From Bin125 sp026705025 (GTDB lineage: Bacteria; Chloroflexota; Dehalococcoidia; Bin125), in assembly GCA_026705025.1 (NCBI GenBank), contig JAPPBN010000004.1, forward strand, positions 1 through 64,000: 64,000 bases of DNA. Reading direction: 5' to 3'. Positions 25,124 to 33,932 of this stretch are shown piece by piece; position 1 is the stretch's first letter; each line of letters opens with the position of its first letter. The position numbers and the translations under genes were made by a program. The notes under the pieces are model-generated. The model saw only the letters and a program-made list of their open reading frames with translations. It ran no database searches and was not told where the DNA came from.

Positions 25124-25221
25124 CGCTGCGCCCCTCCGTCTAGTCACTCAGTTCGGACTCCACTCAATTAGAATCCAGCTTAATTCAGGCTGGCGCTCAG
25201 ACGATTTGGCGGGGGTGACAC

Positions 25222-25659
25222 ATGGACGTTGGCGACTGGTTGACCGCCCCGTTCGGTGGCGAGGTATTGGAGTGGGCCGCAATCCCGCTGCGGATCGCCC
25301 TGGGAATCATCTTCATCGACGCTGGCCTGGGTAAGTTCCGGCGCGGCATCGGCGGGTTCTCCGGCTGGCTCGGGTCGCTCGGCGTCCCGTTCCCGAAACT
25401 TGCAGGCCCGGGGGTAGCGACGATTGAGCTCGGCGGGGGCATCCTGCTCTTGGCCGGACTGCTCGTTCCCTGGGTTGCGATCCCGCTGGCGGTCAACATG
25501 ATGGTCGCCACCTACGTGAACAAGTTCAAAGAGGGACTGCCGTTCCAGGGATCGTCGGACAAGCAGGGCTACGAGTTGGACGTGCTCCTGGTCTTCGCCT
25601 GTATCGCGCTCATCCTGATGGGGGCCGGCCCCGCATCGATTGATTCCCTGCTTTCCTAG
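25222..25659 (+). CDS. DoxX family membrane protein
   Basis: 145 residues with four hydrophobic segments. The family pattern is clear: LRIALGIIFIDAGLGKFRRG in helix 1, then SLGVPFPKLAGPGVATIELGGG and LVPWVAIPLAVNMMVA. DoxX proteins are integral-membrane subunits linked to thiosulfate-quinone oxidoreduction in archaea and to redox protection in mycobacteria; the role here is open. It is divergent from the unknown gene and 75 nt upstream of the MmpL gene in the same direction. Confidence 0.85.
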   Translation: MDVGDWLTAPFGGEVLEWAAIPLRIALGIIFIDAGLGKFRRGIGGFSGWLGSLGVPFPKLAGPGVATIELGGGILLLAGLLVPWVAIPLAVNMMVATYVNKFKEGLPFQGSSDKQGYELDVLLVFACIALILMGAGPASIDSLLS

Positions 25660-25734
25660 GTACCTGCACACCGCGTAGCCGGGTTCCGATATACGCTTGC
25701 TGGCGGCGAGCCTAGCGGGCAGGGTGGCGCACGC

Positions 25735-27954
25735 ATGGAGCGGTGGTCTGTCTTTGTTGCGGAGCACCCGTGGCGGGTGATCTTCCTCCGGATCGTGACG
25801 ATCATCCTCGCCGCAATGGCCGTGCGATCATGGGGCGGTTCGCTGACCGACTCGTTCACGGTTCCTGGCACCGAATCTCAGGCGGCTCTCGATCTACTCA
25901 TTGAGCGCTATCCGGCCCGCTCCGGCTCGGAACTGCTCGCTGTCTTCCATCGAGCCGACGGGACGATTCAGGAACCATCGGTACAGCGGGCCATGACGGA
26001 GTTCGCGCGCCAGGCACGGAGCATCGACGAGGTCGCAGCTGTCGATCTGCCCGGCGTCCGGCCGGGCAACGTTTCGCCCGACGGCCGCACGGCGATCGTT
26101 CGGGTCGTGTTCGACAAGCTGGCCAACAACCTCGACACCGAGAACATTGGAAATGTGATCCGTATCGGCGAAACCTATCGCACCGAAGGATTGCAGATCG
26201 ATTTCGGAGGCGAGCCGGTACGCGAGTATGAGACGGAGCCGCCGGGCACGTCTGAACTGGTCGGACTGGCCGCAGCACTGCTGATCCTGATTGTCGGTTT
26301 CGGTTCGATCATTGCGGCCGGCATGCCGATCGTGTCGGCGCTCGTTGGCCTCGGTCTCGGGACGGTCGGCGTCCTGCTGGCGGCGGCCTACCTCGATATC
26401 TCCACGATCGCTCCCACATTCGGCGCGATGCTCGGCATCGGCGTCGGCATCGACTACGCCCTGTTCGTGATCGCGCGCTACCGAGAGCAGTTGGCCGCCG
26501 GCGTTGACCCGCGTGAGGCGGCCCGCGCCTCGGTCACGACCGCCGGGCGCGCGGTCGCGTTTGCCGGTTCGATCGTCGTGGTCGCCCTGCTCGGCCTGTT
26601 CGCCATCGGGATTCCGTTGATTGCCAACCTCGGCCTGGCCGCGGCATTGGTCGTCTTACTCGAGATGCTGGTCGCCGTTTCGCTGCTGCCGTCGATGCTG
26701 GTGCTGATCGGCCGACGCATCGATCGCTTCTCGATCCCCAGGTTGCGCTACACCGCTGGCGGCGAGCACGGGCGCTGGTATCGCTTCTCACGACGGATCG
26801 AACGGCGTCCGTGGCTTTACCTCGTCATCGCCTCAGGAATTCTGATCGCGCTGATGATCCCGGCCTTCGACATCGAGATGGGCGTCTCCGATGACGGCAA
26901 CCGACCGACCACCTACACCTCGCGGCGCGCATACGACTTGATTGCGACCGGCTTTGGTCCCGGTGTCAACGGCGCGTTGTTCGCCATGGTCGACAATCCC
27001 TCCGGCCCGCTCCAGCCCGGGGAGCTTGAGCGGGTGCGACAGGCGTTGATGCAGGACCAAGGCGTCGCGGCGGTGTTACCTCCCGACCTGTCGGCAAACG
27101 GCGAGACAGCATTGATTCCGGTGATTCCCACGACGGCGCCGCAGCAAGTCGAGAGCCGCGAGTTGGTCAGTCGGCTGCGTGAGTCGGCCGTGCCTCAGGC
27201 ATTGCAGTCGGTCTCTCCCGACACCCGCATCCTGATCGCTGGCTCAACTGCGGCCTTCGAGGACGTCACCAACAAGCTGGTCTCCCGCCTGCCCTACTTC
27301 TTCGTCATCGTGATCGGCGTCTCGATTCTGCTGCTGATGATGGCCTTCCGCTCGATCGTCGTTCCGCTCAAGGCGGCGCTGATGAACATGCTGGCGATCG
27401 GCGCCTCGATCGGCTTCATCGTCGCCATCTTCCAATGGGGCTGGGGCCTGTCACTGATCGGTCTCGACCGCACCGGACCAATCGAGTCGTTCCTGCCGAT
27501 GTTCATGTTCGCGTTGCTCTTCGGACTCTCGATGGACTACGAGATATTCCTGCTCTCCAGGATCCGCGAACACTGGCTGGAAACCGGCGACTCCGGCGAG
27601 TCGGTGGCGTTTGGGATTGGCGCATCGGCCCGGGTGATCACGGCAGCGGCGGCAATCCTGATTGCCGTCTTCGGCAGCTTCGCCTTCTTCGGTGACGAGC
27701 GCGCCGTCAAGGAGTTCGGCATGGGCATGGCGTTCGCGATCTTCATCGACGCCACGCTCGTCCGGCTGGTCCTCGTGCCCGCCTTCATGCAGATCGCTGG
27801 ACCGGTCAACTGGTATATGCCTCAGTGGCTGGACAACGTCTTACCGAAGCTGACCATCGACCCGCCGATTCCGGTCCGCACACGGGTCCGCCGAATGATC
27901 GGCATCGCCCTGCACATGGTCCTGGCCCGGCCGCAGAAGTCGGCGTTGCGATAA
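25735..27954 (+). CDS. MMPL/RND family transporter
   Basis: 739-residue inner-membrane protein of the RND superfamily. There is one helix near the N-terminus, an external domain (about 45-170), a five-helix bundle (about 178-330), then a second copy of the same layout (helix near 360, external 385-505, bundle 510-690). The proton-relay type segment GAMLGIGVGIDYALFVIARYRE in half 1 and ALLFGLSMDYEIFLLSRIRE in half 2 carry the typical D-Y pair. MmpL proteins move lipids or hydrophobic compounds using the proton gradient. The cargo here is unknown. No accessory lipoprotein adjoins, but a large lipoprotein gene converges with a 23-nt gap. Confidence 0.92.
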   Translation: MERWSVFVAEHPWRVIFLRIVTIILAAMAVRSWGGSLTDSFTVPGTESQAALDLLIERYPARSGSELLAVFHRADGTIQEPSVQRAMTEFARQARSIDEVAAVDLPGVRPGNVSPDGRTAIVRVVFDKLANNLDTENIGNVIRIGETYRTEGLQIDFGGEPVREYETEPPGTSELVGLAAALLILIVGFGSIIAAGMPIVSALVGLGLGTVGVLLAAAYLDISTIAPTFGAMLGIGVGIDYALFVIARYREQLAAGVDPREAARASVTTAGRAVAFAGSIVVVALLGLFAIGIPLIANLGLAAALVVLLEMLVAVSLLPSMLVLIGRRIDRFSIPRLRYTAGGEHGRWYRFSRRIERRPWLYLVIASGILIALMIPAFDIEMGVSDDGNRPTTYTSRRAYDLIATGFGPGVNGALFAMVDNPSGPLQPGELERVRQALMQDQGVAAVLPPDLSANGETALIPVIPTTAPQQVESRELVSRLRESAVPQALQSVSPDTRILIAGSTAAFEDVTNKLVSRLPYFFVIVIGVSILLLMMAFRSIVVPLKAALMNMLAIGASIGFIVAIFQWGWGLSLIGLDRTGPIESFLPMFMFALLFGLSMDYEIFLLSRIREHWLETGDSGESVAFGIGASARVITAAAAILIAVFGSFAFFGDERAVKEFGMGMAFAIFIDATLVRLVLVPAFMQIAGPVNWYMPQWLDNVLPKLTIDPPIPVRTRVRRMIGIALHMVLARPQKSALR

Positions 27955-27977
27955 CGCCTGAACCGGAGCCACGCGCG

Positions 27978-29957
27978 CTACTCGTCGTAGCGATGGACCT
28001 CGATCTGCCACTCGCTGATGCCCGAGCCCGCGCCCTCCGGTTGCATCAGCACGCGCCATTCGCCCGCAGGTCCAGGTGCATCCTCGGGCGTGATGAACAC
28101 GGCGCTGGCAAGGCAGGGACCTGCAGCGCCGCAATTCGCGACGACCCGGCCGGACACGACCGTCTGGCCGTCGGCGTCGAATACGAAGATTCGCGCCGTG
28201 CTCTGATCGGGACCGACGATCGAAACCACAATCTCAAAGATCCCGTCGTTGTCCTGAACGATCAGCGAACCATCGTCACCGAGTTCGCTGCCGATTCCCA
28301 ACAACGTGGGCTGCAGTCCGTCTGCGGTAATCTCGCCGCGCACGCTCACGTCGCCCCTCGGGGTCGACAGAGTCGCGCTCGAGACCGTCGTCTCCTCTTC
28401 CTCCATCGCCGCCTCTTGCTCAGGCAACTCGCCGCCGATCTGCCTGATCGTCAAAAGGTAGGCGCCGGTAGCGTCATCGGCGTAATCCTTGATCGTCAGG
28501 CTGACGATGCCGTCCTTGTCAGGGGCCAGCGTCAGCGCCGAGTCCCGTCCGAATGGTCCGCCGCCGGTGTCGTCGTCGACCGCGTCCAGCCCTCCGCCCT
28601 CAATCAGCAGCACGGCGTCGATCAACAGGCTCTGGGCGAGAATCTCGTACACGGCCCCGCCTCGCACTGCCAGGTTGAATGTGTCGGCGTCACCGGGAAT
28701 GTCGATCGAACCGACGAACGGGGTATTGATCTCGATCGAGGCGACCTCGTCTGTTTCTGTCATGGTCATCAACGCCGCGCTAGACGTGATCCGATAGGTC
28801 GGATCGCCCGGCATCGCCTCCGACGCCTCATCATCGCTGGGCCCGTCGGACATGGCAGGCTGCGGCACAATCGACAGCGTGTACGGTCCGACGGTCTCGG
28901 GGGCCAGGCTGATGATGGTCGCTCCGGAGATAATCCGCGACTCCTGCAACACCACCCCGCTGGCGTCGATCAGCTGGAACACCGCCGGCGTCTCCGTGGA
29001 GATCGACAGTGACGCGCTCTGGCCGGTCGCCTCGTCACCCAGCACCAGCTGCGCAGAATGATGCCCAAATGGCACTGTGACGACATGTTCCGTCGCCGCG
29101 CTGTCCGGATCCGGAGCGCGAGAGGCTGCGATCTCCACCGGCGGCAGACTGCGCGCCAGGTCACCCGTCGACACGTACCAGCCCAGCCCAACCAGCGCCG
29201 CCGGAGCGAATCCGATCACCGCCCCGGCGCTGTCAATCAAAATCATGCCGACCGTGCTGAACGGACTGTCGGGACGAGCGTCGGTGCGCAGGAAGGTCCG
29301 TTGTCCGGGTTCCCACTCATCGACCCCGCTGAGGACGCCCGAATAGATCGAGGGCAGCGAGCCTGTGCGGTTGTCGGCGCCGTAGCCAACCGTGAAGACA
29401 GATGAACCGGGGCTGATCCCCTCACCGTCACCGAGCAATGCGCCCGGCAATCGACGTACCAGGTTGCTGTCCAGCGGGCCCAGATAAGCGAGACCCGTGA
29501 ACTGATCGCGCCCAACGATCGGCACATCCTCGAGGACGTCGCCGTTCGACAGCATCACGCTGGCGACGCGCGATCCGCGCAGCGACCGTTCGTCGACCAG
29601 CACGTAACCATCGCTGATTACCAGACCGGTCGCGGTGGCGTCTCCAACCATCACCAGGGCGAGACTGGGGAAGACGATGCTGTAGGCGTAGGCGCCCTCG
29701 CCGCCGCCTTGCGCTTGCGGCGGAGGTTCGCGGCCCGGCTCTTCTGCTGGCTCCCGAGCCGGAGGACGTGGAGCAGGGGCGGCCGCGGCCGTTTCCTGTT
29801 CTACTTCCTGCTGCGCTTGCTGTTCCTGCTGCTGCTCCTGTTCGGAGTCGTCGCCGATCAAATCGCAGGCGCTGAAGATCAACGCTCCGACGATCACCAG
29901 CGCCAACAACCAGAGGCCGCGTAGCCGCAGACGATCGGTCAGCATGGTCACGTTCAT
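27978..29957 (-). CDS. Lipoprotein with inactive trypsin-like domain and C-terminal beta domains
   Basis: 659 residues. A signal peptide ends at the lipobox FSAC, followed by an acidic/Gln- and Pro-rich linker to about residue 90. Residues about 95-290 follow the HtrA/S1C pattern (LALVMVGDATATGLVISDGYVLVDE, VMLSNGDVLEDVPIVGRDQFTGLAYLG), but the catalytic positions are gone. The TNxHV histidine region reads LVDERSL, the TDLAxL aspartate region reads FTGLAYL, and there is no GNSGGP serine block. Two or three beta-rich segments of bacterial pre-peptidase C-terminal type follow (VGSIDIPGDADTFNLAV is typical). It is probably a surface binding or structural protein. The ATG at 29957 is set by GGGAG 5 nt upstream. 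Confidence 0.72.
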   Translation of the reverse strand: MNVTMLTDRLRLRGLWLLALVIVGALIFSACDLIGDDSEQEQQQEQQAQQEVEQETAAAAPAPRPPAREPAEEPGREPPPQAQGGGEGAYAYSIVFPSLALVMVGDATATGLVISDGYVLVDERSLRGSRVASVMLSNGDVLEDVPIVGRDQFTGLAYLGPLDSNLVRRLPGALLGDGEGISPGSSVFTVGYGADNRTGSLPSIYSGVLSGVDEWEPGQRTFLRTDARPDSPFSTVGMILIDSAGAVIGFAPAALVGLGWYVSTGDLARSLPPVEIAASRAPDPDSAATEHVVTVPFGHHSAQLVLGDEATGQSASLSISTETPAVFQLIDASGVVLQESRIISGATIISLAPETVGPYTLSIVPQPAMSDGPSDDEASEAMPGDPTYRITSSAALMTMTETDEVASIEINTPFVGSIDIPGDADTFNLAVRGGAVYEILAQSLLIDAVLLIEGGGLDAVDDDTGGGPFGRDSALTLAPDKDGIVSLTIKDYADDATGAYLLTIRQIGGELPEQEAAMEEEETTVSSATLSTPRGDVSVRGEITADGLQPTLLGIGSELGDDGSLIVQDNDGIFEIVVSIVGPDQSTARIFVFDADGQTVVSGRVVANCGAAGPCLASAVFITPEDAPGPAGEWRVLMQPEGAGSGISEWQIEVHRYDE

Positions 29958-30167
29958 CTCGGCTCCCGTCGCTATCACGGCTCGGCCGGGCGGCGCAGGC
30001 GCCGCGTCCGACCCCTCACAAGGCACTCAGAATGTGATCGGAGTGTATCCCACATCCCGATTCATCACGCCCACTACGCACCGTCCGAACCGCGATACTG
30101 AACCTGAACCGGGTCGCTCGGAGCGCCCGGCACAGGTGCTGAAGGCCACGGAGATTGGAGATGCACA

Positions 30168-30500
30168 ATGCAGTACATCCTCCTGGTACGGCTGTCGCCC
30201 GAGGGGATCGACGCCACGCTCGACAACCCGCGTGCGCCGCTGGAGGCGGAACGCAGCGTTTCGATGCCCGGCGTGAGCGCGCTGGGCATCTACGCCGTCC
30301 TCGGACAGTACGACTTCGTGGCGATCATCGACGCCCCGGACAACGACGCGGCGGCGCGCTGGTCAATTGCGTTCTCAGCCAGGATCCGGGGTGAAGTCAC
30401 GACCATGCCGGCAGTGCCCATCTCGCATCTCGAGGGGCCGGGCGATCCGAATCGGTCCATGGAATCCTCGGAGCCGCTGCCGGGCCAGACAAGCAACTAG
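30168..30500 (+). CDS. GYD-domain protein
   Basis: 110 residues, of which the first 90 form a ferredoxin-like GYD domain (VLGQYDFVAIIDAPDNDAAARW is the diagnostic stretch, with the family's G-Y/Q-Y-D motif). The role of GYD proteins is not established. The last 20 residues are polar and probably unstructured. A GGAGATTGGAGATG stretch lies directly upstream of the start. It is followed by tRNA-Thr(CGT) on the other strand. Confidence 0.83.
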   Translation: MQYILLVRLSPEGIDATLDNPRAPLEAERSVSMPGVSALGIYAVLGQYDFVAIIDAPDNDAAARWSIAFSARIRGEVTTMPAVPISHLEGPGDPNRSMESSEPLPGQTSN

Positions 30501-30517
30501 GGACGACCGTGGACTGG

Positions 30518-30589
30518 AGCCGGCGGGGGGATTCGAACCCTCGGCCTACGGTTTACGAAACCGTTGCTCTACCACTGAGCTACGCCGGC
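30518..30589 (-). tRNA. tRNA-Thr (anticodon CGT)
   Basis: Complete cloverleaf on the minus strand: acceptor GCCGGCG/CGCCGGC, TA at 8-9, D-stem GCTC/GAGC, anticodon stem ACGGT/ACCGT with loop TTCGTAA (anticodon CGT), 5-nt variable loop, T-loop TTCGAAT. The T-stem GAGGG/CCCCC has one A-C mismatch. CCA is not encoded. It is a second threonine tRNA besides the partial one at the window start. Confidence 0.95.
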
Positions 30590-30722
30590 TTGAGCACGAC
30601 TCCGAGCGTATCGCACAGACGATTCCGGCTCTCGGGTGATCGGTTCGATTGAAGCTTCCGTTAGATATCGACATATTCTATGAGATGAGGAGCGACCCTC
30701 TTGCCTGCTCTATGGTGCAAAC

Positions 30723-31385
30723 ATGTTTCGTCTGACCGTATCAACGCTCGATGACGAGTTCATCGCTCCAATCCAACCGGCGCTCGAGCGCGCCGGCCTG
30801 CAGGTCGTCCACTACATGCCAGGTGAGGGCCAGGAACCGGACCCCGCGGCCGCGCCCGATGTCCTGTTGCTCGACTGGCGGCATGCCGTACCCGTTGCCC
30901 GCCCGGCCGAGGTGCAGGCCTGGCCCGACGCCATGCGTCTCGCGGTGCTGCGTCCCGTCGACACGCAGTTGCTCGGACCGACACAGGAGCTGGACGATTT
31001 CATCCTGGCGCCCGTGCACGACGCGGAACTGGTCGCTCGAGTCCAGCTCGTGCTCTGGCGTCACGGCCGGGCGCTCACCCGCAACACGCTCGAGGCCGGC
31101 GACCTGGTCGTGGACACTTCCAACTACCAGGTCTTTGAGGGTGGCCGCTCGATCTCCCTGACCTTCAAGGAGTTCGAGCTGCTCCGCTTCCTGATGACCC
31201 ACAACCAGCAGGTCTTCACTCGCGAGACTCTGCTCAATCGGGTCTGGGGCTACAACTACTACGGCGGCTCCCGCACGGTCGACGTTCACATCAGGCGGCT
31301 CCGCTCAAAGCTGGAGTCCAGCGGCCGCCGCTACGTCGAGACCGTCCGCAACGTCGGCTACCGCTTCGCTCTGCCGCTGCGCTGA
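30723..31385 (+). CDS. glnR: GlnR-like orphan OmpR-family regulator
   Basis: 220-residue DNA-binding protein. Residues 1-115 are an atypical receiver domain. An aspartate sits at D51 (LLLDWR), but the usual conserved lysine is replaced (ILAPVHDAEL) and the acidic pocket is weak, so normal phosphorylation is doubtful. Residues 124-218 are a winged helix of OmpR type. The stretch LTFKEFELLRFL, VFTRETLLNRVWGYNYYGG and RTVDVHIRRLRSKL, ending in TVRNVGYR, closely resembles actinobacterial GlnR, the global nitrogen regulator that also has a degenerate receiver and no partner kinase. No kinase gene adjoins. Two glutamine synthetase genes follow within 2.6 kb. The gene symbol is proposed from this similarity and context; a PhoB-type regulator is the alternative. 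Confidence 0.75.
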   Translation: MFRLTVSTLDDEFIAPIQPALERAGLQVVHYMPGEGQEPDPAAAPDVLLLDWRHAVPVARPAEVQAWPDAMRLAVLRPVDTQLLGPTQELDDFILAPVHDAELVARVQLVLWRHGRALTRNTLEAGDLVVDTSNYQVFEGGRSISLTFKEFELLRFLMTHNQQVFTRETLLNRVWGYNYYGGSRTVDVHIRRLRSKLESSGRRYVETVRNVGYRFALPLR

Positions 31386-31401
31386 GGGCCGGTCTCCCGG
31401 G

Positions 31402-31698
31402 TCAGTGGGGGTCCTCCACATCTGCGTCACCTTCCTCCGCTTCCCGCTTGGCGCGGGCCTCTTCCCGCAGGATTCGCAGCGTTTCCTGCGCAGAGTTTCC
31501 ATGTCCACAGTTGTCGCATTCGCTGGACGACGCGCCCGGCAGCTCGTCGGCCAGACCCAGTTCGCGCATCACGTCGCCGTGACGCGCGTTGTTCGGCGAT
31601 GTCTCGCGCACAATCGTGACCAGCGCCTTGACCCGCACGTAGGCCGGTCCATCCTTGGCCAGATCCGAGAGGTCGCACATCGCCTCGCGGTAACTCAT
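31402..31698 (-). CDS. Small protein of unknown function, paralogous to the one at 58.7 kb
   Basis: 98 residues (MSYREAMCDL start), not recognised. The segment GPAYVRVKALVTIVRETSPN (about 21-40) matches NPGYIRLKALNAVVRELFAPN of the protein at 58732-59073. A CDNCG pair near 65-69 could be half of a zinc site, and the C-terminus is a charged helix (RILREEARAKREAEEGDA). An in-frame ATG 12 nt upstream is an alternative start. It converges on the GlnR-like gene with a 16-nt gap. The large non-coding gap before glnA lies upstream. Confidence 0.6.
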   Translation of the reverse strand: MSYREAMCDLSDLAKDGPAYVRVKALVTIVRETSPNNARHGDVMRELGLADELPGASSSECDNCGHGNSAQETLRILREEARAKREAEEGDADVEDPH

Positions 31699-31909
31699 CG
31701 GTCGCCTCATCCCCTACCTCGCTCATTCGTTCTTCTCACTGACCTTAACCATACCAGAACTCATGTACTACCCAATCTCCATCAACATCCCCGTGTAACC
31801 TCCGCCACCAACCCCCCGTTTTTTTCTTCCGCCCCCCAACCAACGAGCACCGGCATCGGAGCCGGCGTAGCGAGAGTGAGCGGATGATCACAGTGAGGTC
31901 GCGAGCAAA

Positions 31910-32016
31910 GATCACGGTCTGGGCCCCGTGTCAAACACGGGGCATCGACCTCCCCCTTCCGATCCCCCGACCACTCTCCGATCCCCCGCGCTTGACGCGG
32001 GGGCCAGACCGTGATC
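31910..32016. repeat. Large inverted repeat with two inner hairpins
   Basis: Outer arms GATCACGGTCTGG (31910-31922) and CCAGACCGTGATC (32004-32016) are perfect inverse copies, extended by G/C-rich bases. Inside lie hairpin CCCCGTGTCAAACACGGGG (near 31924-31942) and hairpin CCCCCGCGCTTGACGCGGGGG (near 31983-32003), plus two direct GATCCCCCG copies. It resembles a paired REP element; the second hairpin shares its CTTGA core with the one near 2435. Confidence 0.75.
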
Positions 32017-32143
32017 GTTGAGCGCGACGGGGCTGTGATCCCCGATAGGACCGCTGCTCGGGGGATCCGTGAGAGGAGTTGCGTCCCGCGAGGTGCGATA
32101 AGCGGGATACAGAAGGGCATGTGGACGCGGCTTGCCTGAGGGC

Positions 32144-32159
32144 GTAACTCAGGTGTAAC
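32144..32159 (+). promoter_or_regulatory. Candidate GlnR operator upstream of glnA
   Basis: GTAAC-TCAGGT-GTAAC: two GTAAC half-sites with an 11-bp period, extended to GTAACTCA twice. This fits the actinobacterial GlnR box pattern (GTnAC-N6-GTnAC/GAAAC). It lies about 36 bp before the candidate -10 and 155 bp before the glnA start codon, a position compatible with activation. Functional linkage to the neighbouring regulator is inferred. Confidence 0.55.
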
Positions 32160-32194
32160 TCAATGGTGCCAGATGGGACGATGGCTGCGCATAG

Positions 32195-32200
32195 GATGAT
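32195..32200 (+). promoter_or_regulatory. Candidate -10 of glnA promoter
   Basis: TAGGAT in the sequence GCGCATAGGATGATTCG. No TTGACA-like -35 is present, as expected for an activator-dependent promoter. The call is weak and depends on the GTAAC repeat upstream. Confidence 0.35.
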
Positions 32201-32313
32201 TCGCAGCAACCATTGACGCTGCACTGACCTGACGCGGCAGACGGCGCGTCCGCGCGAGAGACCAACCGGCCCCGAACTCCGTGCAGCACGAGGACAGAGA
32301 GAGGCATTGGCCC

Positions 32314-33732
32314 ATGGCAACCCTTGGCGATATTCAGAGCCTGATCGAGGATCAGGGCATCCGCCGCGTCGACCTGCTGGTCACCGACCTGATCGGCCGC
32401 TGGCAGCACTTCAGCATCCCCGCCTCCAAGGTCGACGAAGACCTGGTCAACCGCGGGCAGGGATTTGACGGCTCCTCGCTGCGCGGATTCCAGAGCATCG
32501 ACGAGTCCGACATGCTGCTCCGCCCCGACCTCGACTCGGCCCGCATCGACCCGACCGAGAACGTGCCGACGCTGAAGTTCATCTGCGATGTGCACGATCC
32601 GGTCACCGGCGACCGCTATAGCCGCGACCCGCGCTACGTCGCGACCAAGGCCGAGCAGCACATGATCGACTCCGGCATCGCCGACCAGGCCTTCTTCGGT
32701 CCTGAGCTTGAGTTCTTCATGTTCGATCACGTCCAGTTCCAGATGTCGATCAACCAGGCCTTCTACGTCGTCGAATCGGACGAGGCCGACTGGAACAGCG
32801 GTCGCGACGAGGACGACAGCAACCTCGGCTACAAGATTCCGCCCAAGCAGGGCTACTCCCCGACCGCCCCGTTCGACACGCTCAGCGACATCCGCTGGGA
32901 GATGGCCGACGCGATGGAAGCCGTCGGGATGGAGCTCGAAGTCCATCACCATGAGGTCGCCACGGGCGGCCAGGGCGAAATCGCGACCCGCTTCAACACG
33001 CTGCGGACCAAGGCCGACGAGACCCAGTGGTACAAGCACATCGTCCGCAACGTGGCCAAGGCCCACGGTAAGTCGGCGACCTTCATGCCCAAGCCGCTCT
33101 ACGGAGACAACGGCACCGGCATGCACTGCCACCAGTCGCTGTGGAAGGACGGCGCGCCGCTCTTCTACGAGGCCGGCCGCTACGCCGAACTCTCCGACAC
33201 CGCCCGCCACTACATCGGCGGACTGCTCAAGCACGGCTCGGCGCTGCTCGCCTTCTGCGCCCCGACGACCAACTCCTACAAGCGACTGGTGCCCGGCTTC
33301 GAGGCGCCGATCTACCTCGCGTTCTCACAGCGCAACCGCTCGGCGGCGGTCCGCATCCCCACCTACGAGACGTCGCCGAACAGCAAGCGAATCGAGTTCC
33401 GACCGCCCGACGCCTCGGCCAACACCTACCTCGCCTTCTCGGCGATGCTGATGGCCGGCCTGGACGGGATCCGCAACCGGATCGAGCCAGACGACCCGGT
33501 CGACACCGACATCTACGAGCTGAGCGCCGAAGAGGCCGCCGGCATTCCGTCCGTGCCCCACTCACTCGAAGGTTCGCTCCAGGCGCTGGCCGACGATCAC
33601 GACTTCCTGATGGAAGGCGGAGTCTTCACCCAGGACCTGATCGACGAGTACCAGGACTTCAAGCTGACCGAGGCGCGAGACGTCTTCATGCACCCGGTCG
33701 CGGCCGAGTTCTTCCACTACTACCACATCTAG
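32314..33732 (+). CDS. glnA: Glutamine synthetase, type I (beta-like)
   Basis: 472-residue dodecameric enzyme that joins ammonium and glutamate using ATP. Key blocks are FDGSSLRGFQSIDESD, the metal/glutamate-site EVHHHEVATGGQGE, ATP-site TFMPKPLYGDNGTGMHCHQS and APTTNSYKRLVPGFEAP. The length and the C-terminal YELSAEE context, with a tyrosine where GSI-beta enzymes are adenylylated, suggest the adenylylatable class. No glnE is in the window. The ATG at 32314 follows GAGAGG; an upstream in-frame GTG lacks homology. It is preceded by a putative GlnR box and followed by a second, different glutamine synthetase. Confidence 0.95.
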   Translation: MATLGDIQSLIEDQGIRRVDLLVTDLIGRWQHFSIPASKVDEDLVNRGQGFDGSSLRGFQSIDESDMLLRPDLDSARIDPTENVPTLKFICDVHDPVTGDRYSRDPRYVATKAEQHMIDSGIADQAFFGPELEFFMFDHVQFQMSINQAFYVVESDEADWNSGRDEDDSNLGYKIPPKQGYSPTAPFDTLSDIRWEMADAMEAVGMELEVHHHEVATGGQGEIATRFNTLRTKADETQWYKHIVRNVAKAHGKSATFMPKPLYGDNGTGMHCHQSLWKDGAPLFYEAGRYAELSDTARHYIGGLLKHGSALLAFCAPTTNSYKRLVPGFEAPIYLAFSQRNRSAAVRIPTYETSPNSKRIEFRPPDASANTYLAFSAMLMAGLDGIRNRIEPDDPVDTDIYELSAEEAAGIPSVPHSLEGSLQALADDHDFLMEGGVFTQDLIDEYQDFKLTEARDVFMHPVAAEFFHYYHI

Positions 33733-33792
33733 GGTGATCCGATTCTGTGCCTAAAGAGACTTTGGCATGGCTCCATTCGCCGCCATCGCGAC

Positions 33793-33893
33793 AACCCTCC
33801 CTCTCCCTCTGGGAGAGGGCTGGGGTGAGGGTCGGCCAACGGCGCCTCACTGCTAGCGGGCCCTCACCCTAACCCTCTCCCTCGGGGAGAGGG
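33793..33893. repeat. Inverted pair of CCCTCTCCC-type repeats
   Basis: Left unit CCCTCTGGGAGAGGGCTGGGGTGAGGG (33805-33831, preceded by CCCTCCCTCT) and right unit CCCTCACCCTAACCCTCTCCCTCGGGGAGAGGG (33861-33893) face each other between the two glutamine synthetase genes. The same unit recurs inside the coding sequence at 58983-59021. Confidence 0.75.
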
Positions 33894-33932
33894 GATCGGA
33901 AGGGAACAGCGAAGAGGACCCCGACCATCGAT

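Larger units (their letters stand above)
31699..32313. other. Longest gene-free stretch: repeats plus glnA control region
   Basis: About 615 nt without a convincing gene. From left to right it holds a T-rich segment (CCCCCGTTTTTTTCTTCCG near 31816), a large inverted repeat at 31910-32016, a GTAAC direct repeat at 32144-32159, and a likely -10 for glnA at 32195-32200. Open frames across it are repeat-driven and lack family resemblance. Confidence 0.65.

Noticed and set aside
31405..31887. Plus-strand open frame across the gap before glnA
   Set aside because: It is opposite the small minus-strand gene in its first half and repeat-like in its second, with no recognisable domain.
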